Shown: one piece after another, positions 1 through 8,007 of the stretch
How the letters are laid out: every line of letters starts with the position of its first letter
How positions within the stretch are numbered: position 1 is the stretch's first letter
From: Rubrivivax sp.
Lineage (GTDB): Bacteria; Pseudomonadota; Gammaproteobacteria; Burkholderiales; Burkholderiaceae_C
Reading direction: 5' to 3'
Assembly: GCA_016789955.1 (NCBI GenBank)
Contig: JAEUPB010000096.1
Location: 62,001-126,000 of the forward strand
DNA length: 64,000 nt
Position numbers and translations under genes: made by a program
Notes under the pieces: generated by a model
Databases searched by the model: none
Seen by the model: the letters and a program-made list of their open reading frames with translations, nothing else
What the model was told of the DNA's origin: nothing

Positions 1-639
1 GTGCCGCGCGATGGTGTAGTCGAGCAGCTGCTTGAGCCGCCCCACCTCGCCACGCCCGGCGAAGTACTGGAAGGTGCCCACGCGCAGGTGGCTCGCGGCC
101 ACGCGCGTGAGCACGGCGCCGGGCAGCTCGACCTCGCGGTACACCGCCTCGCCGGTGGCGGCCACCGCCAGCGCACGCGTGGTTGGGATGCCCAGCGCGT
201 GCATGCCCTCGCTGATCAGCACCTCGCGCAGCATGGGGCCGACCGCGGCCTTGCCGTCGCCGCCACGCGAGAACGGCGTGCGGCCCGAACCCTTCCAGGC
301 GATGTCGCGGCGGCGACCCTGGCGGTCGACCACCTCGCCCAGCAGCAGCGCGCGGCCGTCGCCGAGCTGTGGCGAGTAGTGGCCGAACTGGTGCCCCGCA
401 TAGGCTTGGGCGATCGGCTCGGCGCCATCGGGTACGAGGTTGCCGGCGAAGATCGCCGCGCCCAGTTCGCTGCCCAGTGCCTCGGCGTCCAGGCCCAGTT
501 CGGCGGCCAGCGTGCGGTCGAGGTGCAGCAGCCGCGGCGCCGGCACGGCGGCGGGCTTCCATGCGACGTAGAAGCCCGAGAGGTCGCGGGCGTAGCTGTT
601 GTCGAAGGCGAAGGTGGGCAACCGCGGCGGGGCATTCAT
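1..639 (-). CDS. selO: Protein adenylyltransferase SelO (YdiU family), 3' part missing
   Basis: The minus strand is open from an ATG at 639 to the window edge (213 codons), so only the N-terminal part is seen. The protein begins [20 protein letters not shown] and contains the family's AYAGHQFG-type segment, a [15 protein letters not shown] stretch and the R[18 protein letters not shown] region that is highly conserved in SelO/YdiU, then ends near [10 protein letters not shown] at the edge. SelO is a pseudokinase-fold enzyme that transfers AMP to protein Ser/Thr/Tyr and is linked to redox stress. The ctaA-like gene lies 113 bases upstream on the same strand; whether they are cotranscribed is not clear. 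The identification rests on motif recognition of about 45% of the usual length. Confidence 0.9.
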   Translation of the reverse strand, partial: MNAPPRLPTFAFDNSYARDLSGFYVAWKPAAVPAPRLLHLDRTLAAELGLDAEALGSELGAAIFAGNLVPDGAEPIAQAYAGHQFGHYSPQLGDGRALLLGEVVDRQGRRRDIAWKGSGRTPFSRGGDGKAAVGPMLREVLISEGMHALGIPTTRALAVAATGEAVYREVELPGAVLTRVAASHLRVGTFQYFAGRGEVGRLKQLLDYTIARH

Positions 640-752
640 CCGGCGCAGTGTGCCGCCGTTGCCGGGCCCTTGCCGCGCAGGGGTCGGGCTGGATCCGCGA
701 TTGCGCCGCTTCCGTCACGCGCGGTGTCGGCGCGCCAGCGTGGGTGATGCGC

Positions 753-1592
753 CTACCCGGCTTCGGCGTCGACGGGCCAGGCGGCCAGCGTCGCCACGCC
801 GAGCGCCGCGCCGAGGTTGTGCAGCAGCACCGAGGCCACCGGGGCATCGAGCATCGCGGCGACCCCGCCGGCCAGCGGCTGCAGCACCGCCAGCGCGAGC
901 AGCGCGGCAGCCGTGCGCCGATGCCGGGCCAGCAGCGCGTGCCGCGCGAGCAGCACGGTGCACGTGAGCACCGCCAGCGCGAGCAGCAGGTGCCCTTGCG
1001 GCGCGATGCGCAGGGCGCCGGCGCCCGAGAGCGCGCCCAGCGCGGCCTGCGCGAGCCACAGCACGAGTGCCGGCGCGAGCAGCATCGGCGGTGGGCGGGC
1101 ACCGCCGCAGGTCGCGTGCACCGGCCTGCGGGCGCAGGCCCACAGCCTCGCGGCCGCAGCCACCATCGCCAACCCGCCGACGAGGTTGCCGAGCATCACC
1201 ATCGAGGCCGTCGCCGCCGATCCCGCGCGCGAGCCGCCGGTGGCCACGCCGAGCGCCGACAACGCGAGCGCGAGCGCGAGCAGCCCCGCTGCGGCCCCGC
1301 GTACGCCGCGGGGTGCCGACTTGCCGCGCAGCGCCAGCAGCAGCGCGATCGTTCCGAGCAGCACCGCACTGGCGGCCACGCGGTGCAGCGTGCGCACGGC
1401 GCGTTCGGTGTCCGACGGAGCCTGCGCGAACGTCATCGTTGCCGGCTCCGCCTGCAGGCGGCAGGCCGGCCAGTCGATGCACGGTTCCCTCGGCGCCGAC
1501 AGGCGCAGCCACGCGCTCGCGCTCGTCACCACGAGCATCAGCACGAGCAGGGCATGGGTGCAGGAGCGCAGCAGCGCAGGCATGGGCCGCAT
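753..1592 (-). CDS. ctaA: CtaA/COX15-like heme A synthase family membrane protein
   Basis: This is a hydrophobic 279-aa protein with about eight membrane segments. The TLHR motif around residue 70 and C-terminal histidines near 201 (GHLLLAL) and 258 (HNLGAALG) match three of the four heme-ligand positions of CtaA, which oxidises heme O to heme A. The fourth position, in the helix around residue 136, reads GNLVGG, so Asn stands where His is expected (my alignment by eye). It is also short for the family. The start at 1592 was chosen because it opens directly onto a signal/TM segment; 1583 is an in-frame alternative. It lies divergent from the oxidase-like operon that carries ctaB and sco, so it probably makes or binds heme for that enzyme. 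It could also be a degenerate paralogue without activity. Confidence 0.75.
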   Translation of the reverse strand: MRPMPALLRSCTHALLVLMLVVTSASAWLRLSAPREPCIDWPACRLQAEPATMTFAQAPSDTERAVRTLHRVAASAVLLGTIALLLALRGKSAPRGVRGAAAGLLALALALSALGVATGGSRAGSAATASMVMLGNLVGGLAMVAAAARLWACARRPVHATCGGARPPPMLLAPALVLWLAQAALGALSGAGALRIAPQGHLLLALAVLTCTVLLARHALLARHRRTAAALLALAVLQPLAGGVAAMLDAPVASVLLHNLGAALGVATLAAWPVDAEAG

Positions 1593-1619
1593 CTTGTGCG
1601 CTGCGGTACCGCGGAATCC

Positions 1620-1633
1620 TTGACCTGGTTCAT
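1620..1633 (+). promoter_or_regulatory. DNR/FNR-type box and promoter of the oxidase-like operon
   Basis: TTGACCTGGTTCAT matches TTGA-N6-TCAA at seven of eight key positions. An AAGAAT hexamer at 1656-1661 starts 22 nt after the box, which is the class II FNR geometry (box centred near -41.5). The first gene of the plus-strand operon starts at 1691. In the other orientation the expected -10 would fall inside the ctaA start, so the box most likely drives the plus-strand operon only. Confidence 0.7.
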
Positions 1634-1690
1634 TTCCCGCCGAGGGGCCGACACGAAGAATCGCCGGCACCCCGAGACAGGAGATTCGAC

Positions 1691-1849
1691 ATGGGCACAC
1701 ACGACGACGACGCGACGGCCCCGGTGCCGTGGATGCAGCAGGTGCTGGACAACCCGTTCCTGCTGCTGTTCCTCGGCGTGCTCGTGCCGATGCTGCTCTA
1801 CACGGTGTGGGGTGTCGTCGACATCCTCACCCTGCCCGTCTCGAAGTAG
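1691..1849 (+). CDS. Small single-pass membrane protein, putative oxidase accessory subunit
   Basis: This 52-aa protein has an acidic N-terminus (MGTHDDD), then a hydrophobic helix at about residues 22-43, and ends in VSK. It is the first gene behind the DNR-type promoter and stops 11 bases before the CuA subunit. A single-helix peptide at this place recalls the small subunit IIa of ba3-type oxidases, but I see no sequence signature that proves this. ATG at 1691 was taken because it is the only start in frame that fits the operon and the promoter. It is real by position, and its function is inferred. Confidence 0.7.
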   Translation: MGTHDDDATAPVPWMQQVLDNPFLLLFLGVLVPMLLYTVWGVVDILTLPVSK

Positions 1850-1860
1850 CGGAGGCCCGC

Positions 1861-2400
1861 ATGAGCGCCATCCTTCCGCCCGCCGAGAGGCTGTGGTACC
1901 GGCACCCGATCGATCGTGTCGAGGGCACCTGGATCGCCCTCGCGCTGGCGTGGTGCCTGATCATGTTCGCGATGATGGTCGGGTGGCACATCTGGGGCTC
2001 CCAGAACCTGTCCACCGAGACCTACCGCACTGCGCCCGACCGCTTCCAGGGCAAGGTGCAGGCGATGGTCGACAAGTACACGGTGCGCACCGAGACCGAC
2101 GAAAAGACGCCGGTGGTCGCACCGCCTGCGGGCAGCGACGTCTACCTGCTCGCGCGGCTGTGGGCCTTCTACCCGATCCTCGAGCTGGAGAAGGGCAAGA
2201 CCTACCGGCTGCACCTCTCGGCCATGGACTACAACCACGGCTTCTCGCTGCAGCCGGCCAACATCAACATCCAGATGGTGCCGGGCTTCGAGCACGTGGT
2301 GACGATCACGCCGAACCAGAGTGGCACCTACTCGGTGGTGTGCAACGAATACTGCGGCATCGGGCACCACAAGATGGTCGGCCGCATCCACATCAAGTGA
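1861..2400 (+). CDS. Heme-copper reductase/oxidase subunit II with CuA site
   Basis: This 179-aa protein has one N-terminal membrane helix (about residues 24-46) and a periplasmic cupredoxin domain. A complete binuclear CuA site is visible: His126, Cys161, Glu163 (through its backbone), Cys165, His169 and Met172, in the order CNEYCGIGHHKM. The short single-helix layout resembles B-family (ba3-like) subunit II rather than the two-helix A-family form. CuA accepts electrons from a periplasmic cytochrome c or cupredoxin and passes them to subunit I, which starts 7 bases downstream. The start ATG follows a GGAGG ribosome binding site. CuA-bearing subunit II also occurs in sNOR-type NO reductases, which fits the nirS neighbourhood. 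Confidence 0.9.
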   Translation: MSAILPPAERLWYRHPIDRVEGTWIALALAWCLIMFAMMVGWHIWGSQNLSTETYRTAPDRFQGKVQAMVDKYTVRTETDEKTPVVAPPAGSDVYLLARLWAFYPILELEKGKTYRLHLSAMDYNHGFSLQPANINIQMVPGFEHVVTITPNQSGTYSVVCNEYCGIGHHKMVGRIHIK

Positions 2401-2407
2401 GGCGGGC

Positions 2408-4102
2408 ATGACCACCACCTACCGTACCTGCCCCCGTTCGGGGCTGCAGTTCGAGGCCCAGGCCGAAGCGCTGATGAAGGTCAACGCCTTCGTCGCCGTC
2501 GTCTGGCTGCTGATCGGCGGCCTGCTCGCCATCGGCGTCGTGCTGACGCGCTGGCCGGCGTTCCGCTGGCTCGAGGCCGAGACCTTCTACATGGTGCTCA
2601 CGGCCCACGGCATCGACATGCTGATCTTCTGGATCATCTTCTTCGAGATCGCGGTGCTGTACTTCGCCAGCTCGACGCTGCTGCGCTGTCGGCTCGCGAC
2701 GCCGAAGATCGCCTGGCTCGCGTTCGCGCTGATGCTGATCGGCTCGGTGACGAACAACATCGCGGTGTTCCGCGGCGCCTCCAGCGTGATGATGACCAGC
2801 TACGTGCCGATGATGGCCGAGCCGAGCTTCTACCTCGGGCTGATCCTGTTCGCCGTCGGCGCGCTGATCGCGTGCTTCGTGTTCTTCGGCACGCTGGTGG
2901 TGGCCAAGCGCGAGAAGACCTACGAGGGCTCGGTGCCGCTGGTGACCTTCGGCGCCATCACCGCGGCGATCATCGCGGTGTTCACGATCGCCTCGGGCGC
3001 GATCATCCTGATCCCGACGTGGCTGATGTCGATCGGCGTGGTCAAGGAGGTGAACCCGCTCGTGTACCGCACGATCTGGTGGGCCTTCGGCCACAGCTCG
3101 CAGCAGATCAACGTGGCGGCGCACATCTCGGTGTGGTACCTGGTGGCCGCGGTGGCCTTCGGCGCCAAGCCGATGAGCGAGCGCGTGAGCCGCGTCGCGT
3201 TCTTCCTCTACATCCTGTTCCTGCAGATCGCCAGCGCGCACCACCTGCTGGCCGACCCGGGCCTGTCCACCGGCTGGAAGGTCGTCAACACCAGCTACTT
3301 CATGTACTTCGCGGTGCTGGCGTCGATGCTGCACGGCCTGACGATCCCCGGCGCGATGGAAGTGGCGCAGCGGCAGAAGGGCTACACGCGCGGCCTGTTC
3401 GAGTGGCTGCGCAAGGCCCCGTGGGGCAACCCGACGTTCGCCGGCGTGTTCATCGCGCTGATCGGCTTCGGTTTCCTGGGCGGCATCTCGGGCGTGATGA
3501 TGGGCACCGAGCAGCTGAACATGATCATCCACAACACGATCTACGTGCCGGGGCACTTCCACGCCACGGTGGTGATCGGGACCACGCTCACGTTCATGGC
3601 GCTCACCTACTACCTGGTGCCGGTGCTGTTCAGGCGCGAGCTGGTGGCGCCCAAGCTGGCGCTGGCGCAGGTGTACCTGTTCGGCTTCGCGATGTACGCG
3701 CTGTGCCTGGTGATGATGGGCGCCGGCACGCTGGGCGTGAGCCGGCGGCACTGGGACATGGCCTTCGGCGGCGCCGCGCTGGCGCACGAGTGGCCGGGCG
3801 CGGCCTACCTGATGATGGCCGGCGTTGGCCTGCTGGGGCTGGTGGCGATCATCGGCGGCGCGATCTTCTGCGGCGTGGTGGTGGCTTCGCTGCTGTTCGG
3901 GCGCAAGCTTGAGTCGGGCGCCACCAGCGCGACCTTCACGCCGGTGCCGCGCGCCGCACCCACGGTGGTGGCGCAGAGCTACGGCTCGATGGGCTTCGCC
4001 GCGCCGGGCACCTTCACGCTGGCGATGGTGTTCCTGGTGGCCTTCGTGCTGTACTACTTCATCAACTGGAAGTACCTCTCGACCCTCTGGGGGCTGAGCT
4101 GA
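2408..4102 (+). CDS. Heme-copper subunit I, Tyr-less B-family type; candidate sNOR-like NO reductase
   Basis: This 564-aa protein has about 13 membrane helices. Ligands seen: His67 (AHGIDM) and His385 for the low-spin heme, His383 for the high-spin heme (PGHFH), and His229, His278 and His279 for CuB. In oxygen-reducing enzymes the helix VI motif is GHPxxY; here it reads GHSSQQ, so the crosslinked Tyr position is Gln233. Loss of that Tyr is typical of NO-reducing members of the superfamily. Neighbours are the CuA subunit, ctaB and sco, the same companions as in the Nitrosomonas norSY-senC locus (from memory). Regulation by a DNR-type box and proximity to nirS support NO reduction. A true oxidase with an unusual active site cannot be excluded. 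Confidence 0.85.
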   Translation: MTTTYRTCPRSGLQFEAQAEALMKVNAFVAVVWLLIGGLLAIGVVLTRWPAFRWLEAETFYMVLTAHGIDMLIFWIIFFEIAVLYFASSTLLRCRLATPKIAWLAFALMLIGSVTNNIAVFRGASSVMMTSYVPMMAEPSFYLGLILFAVGALIACFVFFGTLVVAKREKTYEGSVPLVTFGAITAAIIAVFTIASGAIILIPTWLMSIGVVKEVNPLVYRTIWWAFGHSSQQINVAAHISVWYLVAAVAFGAKPMSERVSRVAFFLYILFLQIASAHHLLADPGLSTGWKVVNTSYFMYFAVLASMLHGLTIPGAMEVAQRQKGYTRGLFEWLRKAPWGNPTFAGVFIALIGFGFLGGISGVMMGTEQLNMIIHNTIYVPGHFHATVVIGTTLTFMALTYYLVPVLFRRELVAPKLALAQVYLFGFAMYALCLVMMGAGTLGVSRRHWDMAFGGAALAHEWPGAAYLMMAGVGLLGLVAIIGGAIFCGVVVASLLFGRKLESGATSATFTPVPRAAPTVVAQSYGSMGFAAPGTFTLAMVFLVAFVLYYFINWKYLSTLWGLS

Positions 4103-4121
4103 CCTCCGCGGGGCACGCGAC

Positions 4122-5027
4122 ATGGAACCGCAAGGCCTGGCCCCGATCGCCGCCGCCACTGCCGCGCCGGCCCGCTGGCGCACCGTGCTCAGCGTCTTCA
4201 AGCTGCGCATCGGCGTGCTGATCATGGTCACCGCGCTGGCGGGCCTGGCCGCGGTGCCGGCCTCGCAGGCCAGCTTCTGGCAGGTGCTGGTGCTGTCGCT
4301 GTCGGTGCTGGGGGCGTCGGCCGCCGCGGGTGCGCTGAACCAGTACCTCGAGGCCGACAGCGACCGCCTGATGGCGCGCACGCGCCGTCGCGCCTTCGCC
4401 AGCGGCGCGCTGCCGCGCAGCCCGGCGTGGCTCGCGGCCATCGCGCTGCTGCTGGCGGTGTCGCTGGGGGCGGCGGCGTGGGTGGTGAACGGCCTGGCGG
4501 CGACCTTCGTCGGGCTGGGCGCCATCACCTACGGCGTGGTCTACACGATGTGGCTCAAGCGCCGCACCGCGTGGAACATCGTGATCGGCGGGCTGGCCGG
4601 CAGCTTCGCCGTGCTGGCAGGCGCCGCGGCGGCGAGCCCGCAGATCGGCGCGCCCGCGCTGCTGCTGGCGCTGGTGCTGTTCCTGTGGACGCCGCCGCAC
4701 TTCTGGAGCCTGGCGATCGCCTGCGAGGAGCAGTACGCGGCGGCCGGCGTGCCGATGCTGCCGGTAGTGGTGGGGCGCAGCCGCGCCGCGGCCATCGTGC
4801 ACGCGCACGCGCTGGCGCTGGTGGTGGCGTCGCTGCTGCCGTTGCTGTACGGCGCGGGCTGGGTGTACGGCGCGGCCGCGCTCGCCGGCGGCGTGCACCT
4901 GCTGCACCGCACCTGGGCGCTGGCCCGCGTGCCCGAACGGCGCACCGCGATGGCGGCGTTCTTCGCGTCGATGGTGCAGCTCGCCGTGCTGCTGGCCGGG
5001 GTGGTGCTTGATGCTGCGTTGCGCTGA
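4122..5027 (+). CDS. ctaB: Protoheme IX farnesyltransferase (heme O synthase)
   Basis: This 301-aa UbiA-family prenyltransferase has about nine membrane helices. It adds a farnesyl group to protoheme, giving heme O, the precursor of heme A. The first Asp-rich motif is present in the form NQYLEADSDRLMARTRRR, and the WTPPHFWSLAI segment is diagnostic of CtaB/CyoE. It starts 19 bases after subunit I and its 3' end overlaps sco by 17 bases, so it belongs to the same operon. Its presence implies that the linked heme-copper enzyme carries an O- or A-type heme, although the companion ctaA-like protein looks degenerate. Confidence 0.93.
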   Translation: MEPQGLAPIAAATAAPARWRTVLSVFKLRIGVLIMVTALAGLAAVPASQASFWQVLVLSLSVLGASAAAGALNQYLEADSDRLMARTRRRAFASGALPRSPAWLAAIALLLAVSLGAAAWVVNGLAATFVGLGAITYGVVYTMWLKRRTAWNIVIGGLAGSFAVLAGAAAASPQIGAPALLLALVLFLWTPPHFWSLAIACEEQYAAAGVPMLPVVVGRSRAAAIVHAHALALVVASLLPLLYGAGWVYGAAALAGGVHLLHRTWALARVPERRTAMAAFFASMVQLAVLLAGVVLDAALR

Positions 5028-5961
5028 CGTCTGGAGGCGGGCACTCGGCGGGTTCGCCGTGCTGGTCGCCGCATGCGGCGCACCGTCGGGTGCGGCCGCG
5101 GCCGACCCGTCGGTCGTGCAGCGCGCCGATGAGACCGGCGTGCCGCGCCTGGACGAGCGCGAGGCGCTGCGTGCCGGCGAGGCGGTGGTCGGCACGCAGC
5201 CGCCCGACTTCGCGTTCACCAGCCGCCACGGCCAGCCGGTGCGGCTGTCGGATTACCGCGGCAAGCCGCTGCTGGTGAGCTTCATCTACACCGGCTGCTT
5301 CCAGGTCTGCCCGACGCAGACCCGTGCGCTGAACGAGGCCGTGCAGGGCCTGGACAAGCTGCTCGGCCCCGACCGCTACCACGTCGTCAGCATCGGCTTC
5401 AACCAGCCGTTCGACAGCCCCGAGCAGATGCGCGCCTACGCCGCGCAGCACCGCATCCAGGCCCGCAACTGGGAATTCCTGAGCCCGCCCGCGGCCGCCG
5501 TGGCGCCGCTGACGCGCGCGTTCGGCTTCAGCTACCTCGCCACGCCGGCGGGCTTCGACCACGTGCTGGGCGTGACCGTGCTCGATGCCGAAGGCCGCGT
5601 GCGCGCGCAGGTGTGGGGCGACGCCCTGCGCGCCGACCAGCTCGGCGGGCCGCTGCGCCAGCTGCTGCTGGGCGCGCCGGTGGTCGGCACCGATGCCGGC
5701 ACGACGATCGCCGCGCTGGTCGACCGCGTGCGCGTGCTGTGCACGGTGTACGACCCGAACACCGGCACCTACCGCTACGACGTCAAGCTGGTCGCCGAGC
5801 TGATCGGCGGCTCGCTGTTCTTCCTCACCGCGTTCGCCTACCTGTGCGTCGAATGGCGCCGGCAGCGGCGCTCGCGCCTGGCCGTGCCACCCGCTGTATG
5901 CCTTCCGCTGCACCCCGCGCCGACGCCGGAGCCCGCCCCGGTTTCCGGTCGCACGGCCTGA
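5011..5961 (+). CDS. senC: SCO1/SenC-family copper chaperone with C-terminal membrane helix
   Basis: This 316-aa protein has an N-terminal signal or anchor (residues 10-32, with a possible lipobox at Cys22) and a thioredoxin-like SCO domain. The copper-binding CxxxC motif is CFQVC at Cys96-Cys100, and the third ligand His lies in the FDHVLGV segment. A further hydrophobic helix follows near residues 260-285, so the protein is held in the membrane at both ends or at its C-terminus. SCO proteins deliver copper to CuA of subunit II. ATG at 5011 was preferred to the adjacent TTG. It overlaps ctaB upstream and the cytochrome b fusion gene downstream, which indicates translational coupling. Confidence 0.92.
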   Translation: MLRCADVWRRALGGFAVLVAACGAPSGAAAADPSVVQRADETGVPRLDEREALRAGEAVVGTQPPDFAFTSRHGQPVRLSDYRGKPLLVSFIYTGCFQVCPTQTRALNEAVQGLDKLLGPDRYHVVSIGFNQPFDSPEQMRAYAAQHRIQARNWEFLSPPAAAVAPLTRAFGFSYLATPAGFDHVLGVTVLDAEGRVRAQVWGDALRADQLGGPLRQLLLGAPVVGTDAGTTIAALVDRVRVLCTVYDPNTGTYRYDVKLVAELIGGSLFFLTAFAYLCVEWRRQRRSRLAVPPAVCLPLHPAPTPEPAPVSGRTA

Positions 5962-7451
5962 CCCTCTGTCGCGCCGCCGAGCGTGGCCTCGACGCCGCGG
6001 TGGGCGCGCAGGCCAATCCGCTGCGCCACCTCGGCACGGTGGCGTGCGGGGCGTTCTGGCTGCTCGCGGCCACCGGCGTGGTGCTCTACGCCGTGCTCGA
6101 CACCTCGGTGCAGGGTGCGTGGACATCGATCGAGGCGCTGCACGACGCGCCGCTGCACGCCGGGCAGCTGCTGCGCGGGCTGCACCGCTACGCCGCCGAC
6201 CTGCTCGTGCTGGCGACGCTGGCGCACCTGCTGCGCGAGTGGCTGCACGCGCACGAGCGCGGCGCCCGCCGCTACACGTGGCTCACCGGCGTGCCGCTGA
6301 TCGCCTTCGCCGCGGCCAGCGGCGTGGGCGGCTTCTGGCTCAACTGGGACCAGCTCGGCCAGTACTCCGCGATGGCCACCGCGGCGTGGGTCGACGCGCT
6401 GCCGCTGCTGTCGTCGCCGCTGTCGCGCAACTTCCTCGACGCCGCTGCGGTGGGCGACCGGCTGTTCTCGCTGTTCGTGTTCGTGCACCTGGGCGTGCCG
6501 CTGCTGATGCTGTTCGGCCTGTGGTTCCACGTCCAGCGGCTGTCGCGGGCCGCGGTGCTGCCGCCGCGGCCGTTGGCCGTCGCGCTGGCCGCGGCGCTCG
6601 CTGCCGCCGCACTGCTGTGGCCGGTGGTGTCGCATCCGCCCGCGCTGGCCGGCGCCGAGCCCGCGGTGCTGCGGCTGGACTGGGTGCTGCTGCTCGTGCA
6701 CCCGCTCACCGAGGCCACCTCGCCGGCCGCCGTGTGGGCGCTGGTGCTCGGCGGCGCGGTGCTGCTGTTCGTGCTGCCGTTCCTGCCGCAGCCGCCGCGG
6801 CCGCCGGTGGCGGAGGTGGCGCCGCAGGCCTGCAACGGCTGCACGCGCTGCGTGGACGATTGCCCGTACGCCGCGATCACGATGGTGCCGCACCCGAACC
6901 AGCGCATCGGCCGGCAGCTCGCGGTGGTGGATGCCGATCTGTGCGTGGGCTGCGGCATCTGTGCCGGCGCCTGCCCGTCGGGCACGCCGTTCCGCAGCGC
7001 CGGGGCGCTGGTCAACGGCATCGACCTGCCGGGGCTCACGGTCGACGCGCTGCGCTCGCTGCTGCGCGGCCGGCTGGCCGCGGCGCGCGATCTGCAACCG
7101 GTCGTCGTGTTCGGCTGTGCGCACGGGGCCCGGTTGCCGGTGGGGCGCGACGTCGTCGCGATGGCACTGCCGTGCGCGGCGCAGTTGCCGCCGAGCTTCG
7201 TCGAGTACGCGCTGCGCGACGGGGCCGGCGCAGTGGTGGTGGCCGCGTGCCGCGAGTCGGGCTGCGAGTTCCGCCTCGGCGAGCGCATCACCGCCGAGCG
7301 GCTGCACGCCCGGCGCGAGCCGCACCTGCGCCTGCAGCACCTGCCTGCGGGCCGCGTGGTGCTGGCACACGCCGGTGCCGGCGACGAGGCCGTGGTGGCC
7401 GCCGCGGTGCAGCGGCTGCGGGCGGGCGTGCGCACGGAGGCTGCCTCGTGA
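5898..7451 (+). CDS. Diheme cytochrome b fused to 2x[4Fe-4S] ferredoxin and MvhD/FlpD-like domain
   Basis: This is a 517-aa three-part protein. Residues 40-290 form a cytochrome b N-terminal-type bundle with two His pairs spaced 14 apart (His96/His110 and His197/His211), enough for two b hemes. Residues 310-362 hold two [4Fe-4S] motifs (Cys312, 315, 318, 322 and Cys349, 352, 355, 359). Residues 400-510 resemble the MvhD/FlpD adaptor of heterodisulfide reductases, with Cys407, Cys426 and a CRESGC motif at 451-456. The quinol-site GYxLPW motif of its paralogue at 9554 is changed to GFWLNW here. ATG at 5898 overlaps sco by 64 bases; no better start is seen. The role is inferred to be electron transfer between a soluble donor and the membrane enzyme. 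I know no named family with this architecture. Confidence 0.85.
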   Translation: MPSAAPRADAGARPGFRSHGLTLCRAAERGLDAAVGAQANPLRHLGTVACGAFWLLAATGVVLYAVLDTSVQGAWTSIEALHDAPLHAGQLLRGLHRYAADLLVLATLAHLLREWLHAHERGARRYTWLTGVPLIAFAAASGVGGFWLNWDQLGQYSAMATAAWVDALPLLSSPLSRNFLDAAAVGDRLFSLFVFVHLGVPLLMLFGLWFHVQRLSRAAVLPPRPLAVALAAALAAAALLWPVVSHPPALAGAEPAVLRLDWVLLLVHPLTEATSPAAVWALVLGGAVLLFVLPFLPQPPRPPVAEVAPQACNGCTRCVDDCPYAAITMVPHPNQRIGRQLAVVDADLCVGCGICAGACPSGTPFRSAGALVNGIDLPGLTVDALRSLLRGRLAAARDLQPVVVFGCAHGARLPVGRDVVAMALPCAAQLPPSFVEYALRDGAGAVVVAACRESGCEFRLGERITAERLHARREPHLRLQHLPAGRVVLAHAGAGDEAVVAAAVQRLRAGVRTEAAS

Positions 7452-7984
7452 ACGCACCCGCGACCGACACCGCCCCGGTGGCCCGCGGCCCGCGCGCGTG
7501 GCTCGGCCAGGTGCTGCTGTACGGCCTGTTCGCCGCGGCCATCGGCACCTTCTCGCAGTGGCCGCCGTACCACCACCTCGGCCCCGACGATGCGCTGGTG
7601 AAGGTCAGCTTCTCGCGCGTGGGCCGGCCGGTGGGGGACTGCCGCACGCTGTCGGCCGAGGAGCTGGCGGCGCGGCCGCCGAACATGCGCACGCCCACGG
7701 TGTGCCCGCGCGAGCGTTCGGCCGTGGTCGTGGAGGTCGACATCGACGGCGCCCCGCGGCTGCGGCGCACCGCGCAGCCCGGCGGCGTGGCGCGCGACGG
7801 CGCCTCGGCGGTGTACGAGCGCCTCGTCGTGCCCGCCGGCGCCCGGCGCATCGCCGTGCGGCTGTCGGACGACCAGCGCGCGCGCGAGCGGCCCTGGACG
7901 CGCGAGGGCACCGTGACGCTGGCTGCCGGCCAGGTGCTGGTGGTCGACTTCGATGCCGAGCAGGGCGGCATCACCTTCCGATGA
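7448..7984 (+). CDS. Membrane-anchored protein of unknown function in the oxidase-like operon
   Basis: This 178-aa protein starts with GTG in a GTGA overlap with the cytochrome b fusion gene, so it is translationally coupled. It has one membrane helix (about residues 19-38, LGQVLLYGLFAAAIGTFSQW) followed by a largely hydrophilic, probably periplasmic, domain that looks beta-rich and has two Cys (about residues 64 and 82) that could form a disulfide or bind a cofactor. I do not recognise the family. Its fixed place between the two cytochrome b/heme-copper pairs suggests a structural or assembly subunit of the same complex. Confidence 0.75.
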   Translation: MNAPATDTAPVARGPRAWLGQVLLYGLFAAAIGTFSQWPPYHHLGPDDALVKVSFSRVGRPVGDCRTLSAEELAARPPNMRTPTVCPRERSAVVVEVDIDGAPRLRRTAQPGGVARDGASAVYERLVVPAGARRIAVRLSDDQRARERPWTREGTVTLAAGQVLVVDFDAEQGGITFR

Positions 7985-8007
7985 GTTGCTGCGGAGAGCC
8001 GCGATGA
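7981..8007 (+). CDS. Eight-codon ORF bridging two genes (possible translational coupler)
   Basis: ATG at 7981 overlaps the stop of the previous gene (ATGA) and its own TGA at 8005-8007 overlaps the ATG of the next gene (ATGA). It would encode MSCCGEPR, and a GGAGAG ribosome binding site for the downstream gene lies inside it. It fits a ribosome hand-over device; a functional peptide is not shown. Confidence 0.35.
   Translation: MSCCGEPR

Noticed and set aside
1-747. Plus-strand frame starting at base 1
   Set aside because: The reverse strand of this stretch encodes unmistakable SelO motifs, so the plus frame is a shadow.
369-2411. 680-codon plus-strand frame across ctaA and the CuA gene
   Set aside because: It covers opposite-strand selO/ctaA and is out of frame with the CuA gene; the predicted peptide is low in complexity with no recognisable domain.
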